From: Xanthobacteraceae bacterium
GTDB taxonomy: Bacteria; Pseudomonadota; Alphaproteobacteria; Rhizobiales; Xanthobacteraceae
Length of the DNA stretch: 57,055 nt
Reading direction: 5' to 3'
Assembly (NCBI GenBank): GCA_028282095.1
Contig: JANQIP010000100.1
Span: 1 to 57,055, forward strand
This document shows, in pieces, positions 45,288 through 56,246 of this stretch (position 1 is its first letter; each line of letters opens with the position of its first letter). The notes under the pieces were generated by a model. The model was not told the origin of the DNA and did not search any database. It saw only the letters and a program-made list of their open reading frames with translations. Made by a program: the position numbers and the translations under genes.

Positions 45288-45420
45288 GAACGCGTTGCCG
45301 GAAGGCCCCGGGGGGCCGGCCCGTTACTGCGCCAGCGCCGTGCGCCCGCACGCCTGCCTCCTGCCAGGGCAGAGAGACGGGTGCCGGTACCTAAGCAGAG
45401 GTGACGCCGAAAAAGAACTT

Positions 45421-45508
45421 GGAGCGCGATTGAATCGATCGCGCTCGTTCTGTCGTGTTTCGATCTAATGATCTATCCCGAAAGTCTGCGACTTCCGGGA
45501 TCATGCTT
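45421..45508 (-). repeat. Family A repeat, copy A16 (reverse, shortened)
   Basis: GGAGCGCGATTGAATCGATC GCGCTC is followed by TAATGATCTATCCCGAAAGT ... GGGATCATGC between the convergent leuC and GNAT genes. The first part could act as a terminator-like hairpin. Confidence 0.8.
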
Positions 45509-46120
45509 TCAGGACGCGCTCGGCGCCTTGGCCGCCAAAGCCGCGGTCGACGGCCTGAACAGCCGCGATTGGAAGTCGACATAGGCCGCAGCGAGACTGT
45601 GGCTGTCGACGACCATCTCGCGCATGACCGACAGCGGCGTCGGGTTCGGGTTTTCCATCCTACCCATCACCGTGCCGAAATCGAAGGTCACTTCGGCCGC
45701 GAACTTTCGAGCAAGCTGCTGCATGCGTTGATTGTCCGCGAGGCAGCATACATGCAGGTGCTTCATGCCGCGATTGCGCGCCGCCAGCAGACACCGCTCA
45801 AGTAGCGCCGTTCCGACTCCCAGGCTCTGCCAGCGTCTCTCGACGCTGAACGCGGCTTCCGCCTCGCGCCGCGACAGCGGTCCGATGATGCGCAGGTCGG
45901 CCGCGCCGCGCAGCGTCCCGTCGACGAAGAACCCGTGCACCACCGTGTCGCTGGCGCGCATGGTCGCCGCATAGGTACGAATCATGTCGTCGGCGATAAC
46001 ACCACCGAATCGGTTGCGTCGGCATTCCGGATCAAGTCGCAACAGATGGTCACGATAGGCGTCGCTCTCGACGCTCCATAGCTTCCTGATAAGGCCGCCT
46101 TCGACAAAGACTTCGTGCAT
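45509..46120 (-). CDS. GNAT family N-acetyltransferase
   Basis: This 203-residue protein begins MHEVFVEGGLIRKLWSVESD and carries the GNAT acetyl-CoA site (RRWQSLGVGTALLERCLLAA, followed by RNRGMKHLHVCCLADNQRM). The C-terminal part is less typical. The acceptor is unknown. Start is the ATG at 46120, with an AGGAG site at suitable distance; 35 upstream in-frame codons are not family-like. Confidence 0.87.
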   Translation of the reverse strand: MHEVFVEGGLIRKLWSVESDAYRDHLLRLDPECRRNRFGGVIADDMIRTYAATMRASDTVVHGFFVDGTLRGAADLRIIGPLSRREAEAAFSVERRWQSLGVGTALLERCLLAARNRGMKHLHVCCLADNQRMQQLARKFAAEVTFDFGTVMGRMENPNPTPLSVMREMVVDSHSLAAAYVDFQSRLFRPSTAALAAKAPSAS

Positions 46121-46352
46121 CGGGGGTATCTCCTGCTCTGCCTTCGTCTGTTTCTGCGGTCTCCTGCGCGTGTCCCCCCGATCGGACCTTATTCGTCCTG
46201 CTTTTCCCTTCGTGCATTGCAGCAAGTATGCGGCGGGAGCAAGATTCCCAAGCGCAGCCTAGCTTTGCGTGATCGGCATGGCCGGTTAACCAAACGTAAA
46301 AAAGGCGTGTCCGGAACCGGCCTCTTCCCGCTTAAGATCTTGATATATATAG

Positions 46353-46396
46353 AAAAAAATCGTCAGCCCGTCCGAGCCAGATGCGATGACGGGCTG
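46353..46396 (-). terminator. Orphan intrinsic terminator on the minus strand
   Basis: Read on the minus strand, a 9 bp stem CAGCCCGTC / GACGGGCTG is followed by ACGA and seven Ts. No recognised minus-strand gene ends here. The T-tract starts 4 nt after the stem, so efficiency is uncertain. Confidence 0.55.
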
Positions 46397-46661
46397 GGCG
46401 CCGCGACAACCGAAGAGCGACGTTGCGTCGCACAATCAGGATTACTGCGGAGGGCAAATCCGGGTGCTTTCGCACGCGCGTGCAGCACTTCATGGCCGCT
46501 TTGTGGCGGGCGAGTTGCGCCCGAATCCGCGGGAGGGCGCAGCGCCATGGCGCCGAGCCGCGCCAAATGTTCGGCAATTGTGCTTATGGAATAGAAGGTT
46601 GACCCTGGGAGCCGATTTCCGTTTTAGTGCAGTCTGAACTTCCTCGGTGGTCCTTTGGCGA

Positions 46662-46707
46662 TTGCGTCTTCGCGGCGAACCGATTTCGGCTTCGCCGAGG
46701 AATGCTC
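46662..46707 (-). repeat. Family B repeat, copy B6 (diverged, reverse)
   Basis: TTGCGTCTTCGCGGCGAACC GATTTCGGCTTCGCCGAGGA ATGCTC, recognisable by the CGCGGCGAACC core. Confidence 0.7.
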
Positions 46708-46838
46708 AATTGGGGAAAAATCCCGACTCGATCGGCTTGGGTTCGATCGAGGACCGCGGGTTCACCGTCTTTCGAGCTGATCGTGTCGTTTCTGCAACTC
46801 GGTTTTTCTCCTAAAAGTAGCATCCGTGGGAAAATCCC

Positions 46839-47996
46839 TTGTCTGTCCGTGGTCAGTACGCCGCCAAGATTGCCGCCGGGGAGATCGAGCAGGATCTCGC
46901 CCAAGAGGCCATCGTCGCCCAGCTCGACGCGTTAGCGGATCGGTTGGAGGCGCGCGACAATTCGCGAAAATCCTCCGTCTTCGGCCGCCTTATTCCGCGC
47001 CGCAACGCAAAGCAGCAGCCCATTGTGCGCGGCCTCTATGTCCATGGCGAGGTCGGACGCGGCAAGACCATGCTGATGGACCTGTTCTTCTCGTCCTCGT
47101 CCGCCAAACGCAAGCGGCGCGCCCATTTCCACGAATTCATGGGCGATGTGCACGACCGCGTCCACGCCTATCGACGCAAGCTCAAGGCTGGCGAGATCGT
47201 GGGGAAGGACCCGATCGCGCTCACGGCTGCCGACCTCGCTGCACAGGCCTCGGTGCTGTGCTTCGACGAGTTTCACGTCACCGACATCGCCGACGCCATG
47301 ATCCTCGGACGGCTGTTCACGCAACTGCTCGCTGCCGGCGTCGTCGTGGTCGCGACCTCCAATGTCGCGCCGGACGACCTTTACAAGGACGGACTCAATC
47401 GCGCGCTGTTCCTGCCGTTCATCCAGCTCCTGAAAGATCACATGGAGGTGGTCCGCTTGGATGCGCGCACGGATTTCAGGCAGGGAAAGCTCATCGGCGT
47501 CAAAGTATGGCATGTGCCGGCCGACAAAGCGGCCAAGGCGGCGCTCGATGAGAGTTGGCATCGGCTGACGCATGGGCATGAGAGCCGCGGCCACGAGCTG
47601 GTGATCAAAGGCCGCAAACTGCGCGTGCCGCGGGCGGCGATGGGCGCGGCCCGCTTCAGCTTTCACGAGTTGTGCGGACAGCCGCTCGGGTCCGGCGACT
47701 ATCTGCGCATCGCGCAGGAGTTCCACACGCTGGTCGTCGACCATATCCCGGTGATCGGGGCCGAGCAGCGCAACGAGGCCAAGCGTTTCATCACCTTGAT
47801 CGATGCCCTTTACGATTATGGAGTCGAACTGATCGCTTCCGCCGATTCCGAGCCGGAGCAGCTCTATCAGGGTACCGATGGCTATGAGGCGCATGAGTTC
47901 AAGCGGACGGCCTCGCGCCTCGCCGAAATGGCCTCGGAAGCCTATCTCGCTTTGCCGCACGGCCAACGCGCCGCCTCCGGCATTGCGGAGACCTGA
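46839..47996 (+). CDS. zapE: Cell division protein ZapE (AFG1-like ATPase)
   Basis: This 385-residue AFG1/ZapE-type P-loop ATPase has GLYVHGEVGRGKTMLMDLFF (Walker A), RRAHFHEFMGDVHDRVHAYR, VLCFDEFHVTDIADAMILGR (Walker B) and VVVATSNVAPDDLYKDGLNR. The domain is complete. ZapE affects Z-ring stability in E. coli; relatives act on mitochondrial inner-membrane proteins. The start is a TTG at 46839, with no better codon in range. In related genomes zapE precedes mdh-sucCD as here. Confidence 0.94.
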   Translation: MSVRGQYAAKIAAGEIEQDLAQEAIVAQLDALADRLEARDNSRKSSVFGRLIPRRNAKQQPIVRGLYVHGEVGRGKTMLMDLFFSSSSAKRKRRAHFHEFMGDVHDRVHAYRRKLKAGEIVGKDPIALTAADLAAQASVLCFDEFHVTDIADAMILGRLFTQLLAAGVVVVATSNVAPDDLYKDGLNRALFLPFIQLLKDHMEVVRLDARTDFRQGKLIGVKVWHVPADKAAKAALDESWHRLTHGHESRGHELVIKGRKLRVPRAAMGAARFSFHELCGQPLGSGDYLRIAQEFHTLVVDHIPVIGAEQRNEAKRFITLIDALYDYGVELIASADSEPEQLYQGTDGYEAHEFKRTASRLAEMASEAYLALPHGQRAASGIAET

Positions 47997-48261
47997 CCAT
48001 CGAGCCGGCTCCGGTCCGTCCGACGCGCTCGAGCCGCAGGTCGAAACCGGTGCGCTGCAGCGATCACTGAAGGACAAGCAGCGCGAACGCTGATCCGCAA
48101 GGCCGCAATCGGCTATGGAACCCGCGTCATTCTTATAGTCTGTGCAGTTCTTGCGCTTGCTTTTTTATGAATGCAGTCGGTGACGCGACTTGAACGGGCC
48201 GTCCGAAAACGGTAACACGCGGGCGCCCCCCGCTGTTTCTCGGCTTGAGGACTTTCCCTGA

Positions 48262-49227
<966 letters not shown>

Positions 49228-49350
49228 GCAGATCAAGACTGACGGTTGGGGTCCGCGCGCAGTCGGGCTGATTGGGTCAGATCCGGCCTGCATGAAGGGT
49301 TGTGCGCAAATCAGCGGCCTAGCGCATATGGCCGCGAGCGGGAGTTCTGC

Positions 49351-50517
49351 ATGAATATCCACGAATATCAGGCCAAGGCCGTGCTGCGGGAATTTGGAGT
49401 GCCGACGACGCGCGGGATCGCTGCGTTCTCCACCGAGGAGGCGGTGAACGCGGCGCAACAGCTCGAAGGGCCGGTCTATGTCGTCAAGGCCCAGATTCAC
49501 GCCGGCGGTCGCGGCAAGGCCGGCGGCGTGAAGGTCGTGCGCGCGGTCGAGGACGTCGAGGTCGAGGCCAAGCGCCTGTTGGGCTCGGTGCTCGTCACCC
49601 ACCAGACCGGCCCGCGCGGCAAGGAGGTTCATCGCATCTATGTCGAGGAAGGCTCCTCGATCGACCGTGAGTTCTACCTTTCAGTGCTGGTCGATCGCAC
49701 GACCTCGCGCATCGCCTTCGTCGTCTCGACAGAGGGCGGCATGGACATCGAGCATGTCGCCAAGGAGACGCCCGAGAAGATCGTCACCGTCGAGGTCGAC
49801 CCGGCGACCGGGGTGATGCCGCATCACGGCCGGCGCGTGGCAAGCGCGCTACGGCTGACCGGCGACCTTGCCAAGCAGGCCGAAAACCTGGTGACCAAGC
49901 TCTACAACGCGTTCGTCGCCAAAGATATGACCATGCTTGAGATCAACCCGTTGGTGGTGACCAAGGACGGCCAGCTCATCTGCCTGGACGCCAAGATAGG
50001 CTTCGAGGGCAATGCGCTCTATCGCCATCCCGACGTCGTCGCGTTGCGCGACCTCACCGAGGAGGATGACAAGGAGGTCGAGGCCTCGAAATTCGACCTC
50101 AACTATATCGCGCTCGACGGCACCATCGGCTGCATGGTGAATGGCGCCGGCCTAGCCATGGCCACCATGGACATCATCAAGCTCTACGGCGAGGCGCCGG
50201 CGAACTTCCTCGATGTCGGCGGCGGCGCCAGCAAGGACAAGGTGACCGCAGCGTTCAAGATTCTCAGCTCCGATCCCAATGTGAAGGGCATCCTGATCAA
50301 CATATTCGGCGGCATCATGCGCTGCGACGTGATTGCGGGCGGCGTCGTCGAGGCCGTGAAGGAAGTCGGCCTGTCGGTTCCCCTCGTGGTCCGGCTGGAA
50401 GGCACCAATGTCGATCTCGGCAAGAAGATCATCGCCGATTCGGGTCTCAACGTCGTGTCGGCCGACGATCTCGACGACGCCGCGCAGAAGATCGTCAAAG
50501 CAGTGCGGGGTGGCTAG
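49351..50517 (+). CDS. sucC: Succinyl-CoA ligase [ADP-forming] subunit beta
   Basis: SucC holds the ATP-grasp domain of succinyl-CoA synthetase. The 388-residue protein begins [20 protein letters not shown], has [38 protein letters not shown] and [20 protein letters not shown] with [20 protein letters not shown]. Start is the ATG at 49351. sucD follows after 164 bp, an unusually wide spacing that contains a terminator-like hairpin at 50539-50565. Confidence 0.98.
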   Translation: MNIHEYQAKAVLREFGVPTTRGIAAFSTEEAVNAAQQLEGPVYVVKAQIHAGGRGKAGGVKVVRAVEDVEVEAKRLLGSVLVTHQTGPRGKEVHRIYVEEGSSIDREFYLSVLVDRTTSRIAFVVSTEGGMDIEHVAKETPEKIVTVEVDPATGVMPHHGRRVASALRLTGDLAKQAENLVTKLYNAFVAKDMTMLEINPLVVTKDGQLICLDAKIGFEGNALYRHPDVVALRDLTEEDDKEVEASKFDLNYIALDGTIGCMVNGAGLAMATMDIIKLYGEAPANFLDVGGGASKDKVTAAFKILSSDPNVKGILINIFGGIMRCDVIAGGVVEAVKEVGLSVPLVVRLEGTNVDLGKKIIADSGLNVVSADDLDDAAQKIVKAVRGG

Positions 50518-50538
50518 CCGTTGGCGCGTCTTCGATGG

Positions 50539-50565
50539 GCCGGCCGACGCTCACGGCCGGCTTTT
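50539..50565 (+). terminator. Terminator-like hairpin between sucC and sucD
   Basis: GCCGGCC / GGCCGGC (7 bp, all G-C) is followed by TTTT at 50562-50565. The U-tract is short, so it may attenuate or stabilise mRNA rather than end transcription. Confidence 0.45.
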
Positions 50566-50681
50566 CGACGCGGCAACGACAATGAGCGCGGCGTTCGGCT
50601 TTCTCCGAGCCTCGCCGGGTAAAGTGAGCCTTTCCGTCGAAAACCGTTTCCGCCAATCCGCTGACCGTCAGAGGTAGTTGC

Positions 50682-51566
50682 ATGTCCATCCTGATCGACA
50701 AGAACACCAAAGTGATGTGCCAGGGCTTCACTGGCAAGAATGGCACATTCCATTCCGAGCATGCGATCGCCTACGGTACGAACATGGTTGGCGGCACCTC
50801 GCCGGGCAAAGGCGGCACGTTTCACCTGAACCTTCCCGTGTTCGATACGGTCGCCGATGCGCGCGAGAAGACCGGCGCCGATGCGACCGTCGTCTATGTG
50901 CCACCGCCCGGCGCGGCCGACGCCATCTGCGAGGCGATCGAAGCCGAGATTCCGCTGATCGTATGCATCACCGAGGGCATTCCGGTGCTCGACATGGTCC
51001 GGGTCAATCGCGCGCTGCGCGGCTCGAAGTCGCGACTGGTCGGACCGAACTGCCCGGGCGTGCTGACCGCCGGTGAATGCAAGATCGGAATCATGCCGGG
51101 TGGCATCTTCAAGCCCGGCAGTGTGGGCATCGTGTCGCGCTCCGGCACGCTGACTTACGAGGCAGTGTTCCAAACGACGCAGGTCGGGCTCGGGCAGACG
51201 ACCGCGGTGGGGCTCGGCGGCGACCCGGTGAAGGGCATGAACTTCATCGACGTGCTCGACCTGTTTCTCGCCGACGACAAGACGGAATCGATCATCATGA
51301 TCGGCGAGATCGGCGGTTCCGAAGAAGAGGAGGCCGCCGAGTTCCTCAAGGACGAAGCCAAGCGCGGCCGCAAGAAGCCGGTCGTCGGCTTCATAGCCGG
51401 ACGCACGGCGCCGCCCGGCCGGCGCATGGGCCATGCGGGGGCCATCATTGCCGGCGGCAAGGGCGACGCCGCCTCCAAGATCGCCACCTTGGAAGCCTGC
51501 GGGGTGCATGTCTCGCCCTCGCCCGCGCGGCTCGGCAGCACGCTGATCGAGGTGCTCAAGGGTTGA
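50682..51566 (+). CDS. sucD: Succinyl-CoA ligase [ADP-forming] subunit alpha
   Basis: SucD binds CoA and carries the phosphorylated histidine. The 294-residue protein has [80 protein letters not shown], and the active-site His in [18 protein letters not shown]. An AGAGG site precedes the ATG. It is followed by a family A repeat whose second hairpin forms an intrinsic terminator. Confidence 0.98.
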   Translation: MSILIDKNTKVMCQGFTGKNGTFHSEHAIAYGTNMVGGTSPGKGGTFHLNLPVFDTVADAREKTGADATVVYVPPPGAADAICEAIEAEIPLIVCITEGIPVLDMVRVNRALRGSKSRLVGPNCPGVLTAGECKIGIMPGGIFKPGSVGIVSRSGTLTYEAVFQTTQVGLGQTTAVGLGGDPVKGMNFIDVLDLFLADDKTESIIMIGEIGGSEEEEAAEFLKDEAKRGRKKPVVGFIAGRTAPPGRRMGHAGAIIAGGKGDAASKIATLEACGVHVSPSPARLGSTLIEVLKG

Positions 51567-51582
51567 GCGCGAGAAGAGCAAG

Positions 51583-51686
51583 AGCTCGATCCCGAAAAGT
51601 TGGCAGGTTTTTCGGGAAGATCATTCGATAAAACAAAGAGTAACGGAGCACGATTGGTTCAACTTGAAGCAATCGTGCTCTTTTTT
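51583..51686 (+). repeat. Family A repeat, copy A17
   Basis: A worn hairpin 1 (CTCGATCCCGAAAAGTTGGC ... GAAGATCATTCG) plus a perfect hairpin 2 (51646-51680) that is followed directly by six Ts. Confidence 0.85.
51646..51686 (+). terminator. Intrinsic terminator after sucD, formed by repeat hairpin 2
   Basis: A perfect 11 bp stem GAGCACGATTG / CAATCGTGCTC with a 13 nt loop is followed at once by TTTTTT. It sits 80 bp after the sucD stop and would separate sucCD from sucAB transcription. Confidence 0.7.
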
Positions 51687-51887
51687 GTCGCCAATGGCAG
51701 ATCGCGAGCGGGAGTAGGCAAGAGCGCCGGTTTTGGTTGTCCCCGAGCCGATCCGAGTGGGCCGGGGGGTCCATTTGCCGAAAAGATTGTGACGGCGGGC
51801 TGGGCGACATAAATTAAGGACTCAAGCGGTATCGCAGACGTGCGGCCTCATCCGTGCCTCCGATCCCGCAAGTCCAGGAATGAGTTC

Positions 51888-54842
51888 ATGTCCCGCCAAG
51901 ACGCGAACGCTGCTTTCGCACTGACCTCTTTTCTCTACGGCGGCAACGCCGCCTATATCGAGGACCTCTACGCCCGATACGAGGCCGACCCCAACGCGGT
52001 CGGACAAGAGTGGCAGTCCTTCTTCGCCAGCCTCAAGGACAATCCCGCGGATGTCACCCGCAGCGCGCGCGGCGCCTCGTGGCGGGAGGCGCACTGGCCG
52101 ATCCCAAGCGAAGGCCCGGTCCGGATCGCCGAGGAGGATTGGGACGAGGTCGAAGCGCGGCTCACCGAGCGGATTCGGGCGAGCGCGCACAGCGCCGCGA
52201 CTGAATTGACCTGGGCCGACTTGCAGCAGGCGACCCGCGATTCGATCCGCGCTTTGATGGTGATTCGCTCCTATCGCGTTCGCGGTCATCTCGCCGCCAA
52301 TCTCGACCCGCTCGGGATTGAGCCGCCCAGGGCGCATCCTGAACTCGATCCGCGCAGCTACGGCTTCACCGAAGCCGATTTCGACCGCCGCATCTTCCTC
52401 GACAACGTTCTGGGGCTGCAATTCGCGACGCTGCGAGAGATCGTCGCCATTCTCAAGCGCACCTATTCGCAAACGCTGGGCGTTGAGTTCATGCACATTT
52501 CCGACCCGGTGCAGAAGGGCTGGGTGCAAGAGCGCATCGAGGGGCCGGACAAGGAGATCAGCTTCACCCGCAACGGCAAGCGCGCGATCCTCAACAAGCT
52601 GATCGAGGCGGAGGGCTTCGAGACCTTCTGCGACGTGAAATTCACCGGCACCAAGCGCTTCGGGCTCGACGGGGCGGAGTCGATGATCCCGGCGCTCGAG
52701 CAGATCATCAAGCGCGGCGGCGCGCTCGGGGTGAAGGAGATCGCGGTCGGCATGGCCCATCGCGGACGGCTCAACGTGCTGGCGCAGGTCATGGCGAAGC
52801 CGCAGCGCGCGATCTTTCACGAGTTCAAGGGCGGCTCCTTCACGCCGGATGACGTCGAGGGCTCCGGCGACGTGAAATACCATCTCGGCGCCTCGTCCGA
52901 TCGCGAGTTCGACGGCAACAGCGTGCACCTCTCGCTGACCGCGAACCCCTCGCACCTTGAGATCGTCAATCCCGTCGTGCTCGGCAAGACCCGCGCCAAG
53001 CAGGATCATCACGGCTGCACGACGGAGGACCGCACCTGTGTGATCCCGCTGCTGATCTCGGGCGATGCCGCTTTCGCCGGCCAGGGCGTGATCGCCGAAT
53101 GCTTCGGCCTGTCGGGCTTGCGCGGGCACCGCACCGGCGGCTCGGTGCATTTCATCGTCAACAATCAGATCGGCTTCACCACCTATCCGCGCTACAGCCG
53201 CTCGTCGCGATATCCCTCCGACGTTGCCAAAATGATCGAGGCGCCGATCTTCCACGCCAATGGCGACGATCCCGAAGCGGTGGTGTTCGCCGCCAAGGTC
53301 GCGACCGAGTTCCGGCAGAAATTCCAGAAGCCGGTCGTCATCGACATGTTCTGCTACCGGCGCTTCGGACACAACGAAGGTGACGAGCCCGCATTCACCC
53401 AGCCGGTGATGTACAAGAAGATCCGCGCGCATCCGACGACGCTGCAGATCTACGCAAAGAAACTCATCGAGGAGGAGGTCGTCACCGAGAGCGAAGTGGA
53501 GGCGATGAAGGCGGAGTGGCGTGCCCGGCTCGACGCCGAGTTCGAGGCGGGCCAAAGCTACAAGTCGAACCGGGCCGACTGGCTCGACGGCCGCTGGGCG
53601 AAGCTCAAGACGGCGGAACCCTCGGAAGCTCCGCGCCGCGGCGTGACCGGCGTTGCCGTCGAGACGCTCAAGGAGATCGGAGAGAAGATCACCGCGGTTC
53701 CGGAGTCTTTCCATCTCCACCGCACCATCCGCCGCTTCCTCGACCAGCGCCGCAAGGCGATCGAGACCGGTGAAGGAATCGACTGGTCGACCGCCGAAGC
53801 GCTGGCCTACTGCTCGCTGCTGATCGAGGGCCATCGGGTTCGCCTGTCCGGCCAGGACTGCGAGCGCGGCACCTTCTCGCAGCGCCACGCGGTTCTGATC
53901 GACCAGGAGAACGAAAACCGGCTGACGCCGTTCAACTATGTGCAGCCCGACCAGGCGCGCTTCGAGGTGATCAACTCCATGCTCTCGGAAGAGGCGGTGC
54001 TCGGCTTCGAGTACGGCTATTCGCTCTCCGAGCCTGACGCGCTTGTTCTGTGGGAAGCCCAGTTCGGCGACTTCGCCAACGGCGCCCAGGTCGTGATCGA
54101 CCAGTTCGTATCCTCGGCCGAACGCAAGTGGCTGCGCTTGTCAGGCCTCGTGCTGCTTCTGCCGCACGGCTATGAGGGCCAGGGGCCGGAGCATTCCTCG
54201 GCGCGGCTCGAGCGCTACCTGCAGCTCTGCGCCGAGGACAATATGCAGGTCGCCTATTGCTCGACGCCCGCGAATTTCTTTCACATTCTGCGCCGCCAGC
54301 TCAAGCGCAACTTCCGCAAGCCGCTGGTGCTGATGACGCCAAAAAGCCTGTTGCGCCACAAACGCGTGGTCTCGAGGCTGGCGGATATGGGGCCGAACAC
54401 CGCCTTCCACCGCTTGCTGCCCGACGATGCAGAACAGGCGGGCGAGGGCGCGATCCGTTTGGTGGAGCCAGAGAAAATTCGCCGCGTCGTGCTGTGCACG
54501 GGGAAGGTCTATTACGACCTATACGAGGAGCGTGAAAAACGCGGCATCGACGACATCTACCTGCTGCGGGCCGAGCAGCTCTATCCGTTCCCCGCCAAGG
54601 AGCTGCTCAACCGCCTGACCCGTTTCAAGACGGCCGAGATGGTGTGGTGCCAGGAGGAACCGCGCAATATGGGCGCGTGGACCTTCGTCGATCCCTATAT
54701 TCGCTGGGTGCTCAATCAGATCGGGGCGGACCATCCGCGGCCCCGCTATGTTGGCCGCCCGCCCGCGGCGGCGCCGGCGACCGGCCTGATGTCGAAGCAT
54801 CTCGCGCAGCTCAAGGTCCTGCTCGATGACGCGCTTGGCTAG
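51888..54842 (+). CDS. sucA: 2-oxoglutarate dehydrogenase E1 component
   Basis: SucA is the thiamine-diphosphate E1 of the oxoglutarate dehydrogenase complex. The 984-residue protein has the N-terminal E2-binding helix (TSFLYGGNAAYIEDLYARYE), SYRVRGHLAANLDPLGIEPP, the ThDP region HRGRLNVLAQVM and FHANGDDPEAVVFAAKVATE, and C-terminal transketolase-type motifs LFGFEYGYSLSEP-like, FGDFANGAQVVIDQF and EEPRNMGAWTFVDPYI. Start is the ATG at 51888 after AGGAA. The length is typical for the family. sucB follows after 84 bp. Confidence 0.98.
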   Translation: MSRQDANAAFALTSFLYGGNAAYIEDLYARYEADPNAVGQEWQSFFASLKDNPADVTRSARGASWREAHWPIPSEGPVRIAEEDWDEVEARLTERIRASAHSAATELTWADLQQATRDSIRALMVIRSYRVRGHLAANLDPLGIEPPRAHPELDPRSYGFTEADFDRRIFLDNVLGLQFATLREIVAILKRTYSQTLGVEFMHISDPVQKGWVQERIEGPDKEISFTRNGKRAILNKLIEAEGFETFCDVKFTGTKRFGLDGAESMIPALEQIIKRGGALGVKEIAVGMAHRGRLNVLAQVMAKPQRAIFHEFKGGSFTPDDVEGSGDVKYHLGASSDREFDGNSVHLSLTANPSHLEIVNPVVLGKTRAKQDHHGCTTEDRTCVIPLLISGDAAFAGQGVIAECFGLSGLRGHRTGGSVHFIVNNQIGFTTYPRYSRSSRYPSDVAKMIEAPIFHANGDDPEAVVFAAKVATEFRQKFQKPVVIDMFCYRRFGHNEGDEPAFTQPVMYKKIRAHPTTLQIYAKKLIEEEVVTESEVEAMKAEWRARLDAEFEAGQSYKSNRADWLDGRWAKLKTAEPSEAPRRGVTGVAVETLKEIGEKITAVPESFHLHRTIRRFLDQRRKAIETGEGIDWSTAEALAYCSLLIEGHRVRLSGQDCERGTFSQRHAVLIDQENENRLTPFNYVQPDQARFEVINSMLSEEAVLGFEYGYSLSEPDALVLWEAQFGDFANGAQVVIDQFVSSAERKWLRLSGLVLLLPHGYEGQGPEHSSARLERYLQLCAEDNMQVAYCSTPANFFHILRRQLKRNFRKPLVLMTPKSLLRHKRVVSRLADMGPNTAFHRLLPDDAEQAGEGAIRLVEPEKIRRVVLCTGKVYYDLYEEREKRGIDDIYLLRAEQLYPFPAKELLNRLTRFKTAEMVWCQEEPRNMGAWTFVDPYIRWVLNQIGADHPRPRYVGRPPAAAPATGLMSKHLAQLKVLLDDALG

Positions 54843-54926
54843 AGCATTTTCCGAAGCAGAGCGAGTTCCGATTTGGCCAAAACGGAAGCCGCTCTGGGCG
54901 TTTGCGCTGTTTGCTGGACAAAGGAC

Positions 54927-56234
54927 ATGATTGAAATCCGCGTTCCGACCCTCGGCGAATCGGTGACGGAGGCCACGATCGGCCGTTGGTTCAAGAAACC
55001 GGGCGAGTCGGTGAAGGTCGATGAGCCGCTGGTCGAACTGGAGACCGATAAGGTCACGATCGAGGTGCCGGCCCCGGCCGGCGGCGTATTGTCGGCGGTC
55101 GCGGTGCATGACGGGGAGACGGTCGCGGTCGGCGCGCTCCTGGGCGAGATCACCGAAGGCGCGGTTGGTGCTGCCGCGGACAAATCTGCGCCAACTTCAA
55201 CCCGTCGGCCGGACCAAAAGACGGGCACGGGAAAACCGATCGGCGCCGGGCCCGGAGAGCAACGCGCGCCGGTGCCGGAACGGCAGCCCGCGGCTGCTGC
55301 GGCGAAGCCCGCTGCGCCCGCGAAGAAGGCCGAACCTGCGATCGCTCCATCGGTCCGACGCCTGGGCGCCGAATCCGGGATCGATGTTGCAACGATCGAG
55401 GGCACCGGCAAGGACGGACGGGTGACCAAAGGCGATATGCTGGCCGAGATCGAACGCGCTGCCGCCGAGCCCATGCCGATTGCCCAGCCCGCGGCGGCGC
55501 TACAGCTTCGGGCGCCGTCACCGCCCGATGATGCCACGTGCGAAGAACGCGTGCGCATGACCCGCCTTCGCCAAACCATTGCCCGCCGCCTGAAGGACGC
55601 ACAGAACACCGCGGCCATGCTCACGACCTTCAACGAGGTCGACATGAGCACGGTGATGGCCCTACGCAATCAGTATCGCGACCTGTTCGAGAAAAAGCAC
55701 GGCATCAAGCTCGGCTTCATGGGTTTCTTCGTGCGCGCCTGCGTGCAGGCCTTGCGTGAGATTCCCGCGGTGAATTCCGAGATCGACGGCACCGACATCG
55801 TCTACAAGAACTACTATCACATCGGCGTTGCGGTCGGGTCCGAACGCGGCCTGGTGGTGCCGGTCGTGCGCGATTGCCAGGACAAGACGCTCGCCGAAAT
55901 CGAGAAGGAGGTCGTTGATATGGGCCGGCGCGCGCGCGACGGCGAGCTCAAGATCGAAGAAATGCAGGGCGGCACTTTCACCATCTCGAATGGCGGCGTG
56001 TACGGCTCGCTGATGTCGACGCCCATTCTCAACGCGCCGCAGTCCGGCATTCTCGGCATGCACAAGGTGCAGGACCGGCCGGTCGTGGTGGACGGCAAGA
56101 TTGAGGCGCGCCCGATGATGTATCTGGCGCTCACCTACGATCACCGCATCGTCGACGGCCGCGACGCGGTGACCTTCCTCGTGCGCGTCAAGGAGTGCCT
56201 GGAAGACCCGGCGCGTTTGGTGCTGGATTTGTGA
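54927..56234 (+). CDS. sucB: 2-oxoglutarate dehydrogenase E2 component (dihydrolipoyl succinyltransferase)
   Basis: The 435-residue E2 has one lipoyl domain with the modified Lys in [17 protein letters not shown], an Ala/Pro-rich linker, an E3-binding domain ([20 protein letters not shown]) and the catalytic domain ending [20 protein letters not shown] (HxxxDG motif). Start is the ATG at 54927 after AAAGGA. The last 57 bp of the gene recur almost unchanged at 56787-56843, after the DUF4160-DUF2442 pair. The usual downstream lpd gene is not reached in this window. Confidence 0.98.
   Translation: MIEIRVPTLGESVTEATIGRWFKKPGESVKVDEPLVELETDKVTIEVPAPAGGVLSAVAVHDGETVAVGALLGEITEGAVGAAADKSAPTSTRRPDQKTGTGKPIGAGPGEQRAPVPERQPAAAAAKPAAPAKKAEPAIAPSVRRLGAESGIDVATIEGTGKDGRVTKGDMLAEIERAAAEPMPIAQPAAALQLRAPSPPDDATCEERVRMTRLRQTIARRLKDAQNTAAMLTTFNEVDMSTVMALRNQYRDLFEKKHGIKLGFMGFFVRACVQALREIPAVNSEIDGTDIVYKNYYHIGVAVGSERGLVVPVVRDCQDKTLAEIEKEVVDMGRRARDGELKIEEMQGGTFTISNGGVYGSLMSTPILNAPQSGILGMHKVQDRPVVVDGKIEARPMMYLALTYDHRIVDGRDAVTFLVRVKECLEDPARLVLDL
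56178..56234 (+). repeat. Left copy of the sucB-tail direct repeat
   Basis: This is the native 3-prime end of sucB, running from CTCGTGCGCG to the TGA stop. It matches 56787-56843 in all but a few positions and flanks the DUF4160-DUF2442 pair on the left. Confidence 0.9.
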
Positions 56235-56246
56235 GAGCGTGTGCGG

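Larger units (their letters stand above)
46121..46838. other. 718 bp gene-poor region between the GNAT gene and zapE
   Basis: This is the longest gap in the window. It contains the GNAT upstream region, a CtrA-like TTAA-N7-TAAA at 46286-46300, an apparent minus-strand terminator at 46353-46396, and copy B6. Open frames in it lack start signals and family features. Confidence 0.6.
51567..51887. other. 321 bp gap between sucD and sucA
   Basis: It contains copy A17 with its terminator-like second hairpin, then about 200 bp of sequence with the presumed sucA promoter. No gene is evident. Confidence 0.65.

Noticed and set aside
51822..53888. A 688-codon open frame on the minus strand opposite sucA
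   Set aside because: It mirrors a highly conserved gene, is rich in Arg/Leu/Asp/His as expected from the complementary strand of GC-rich coding DNA, and has no recognised domain.
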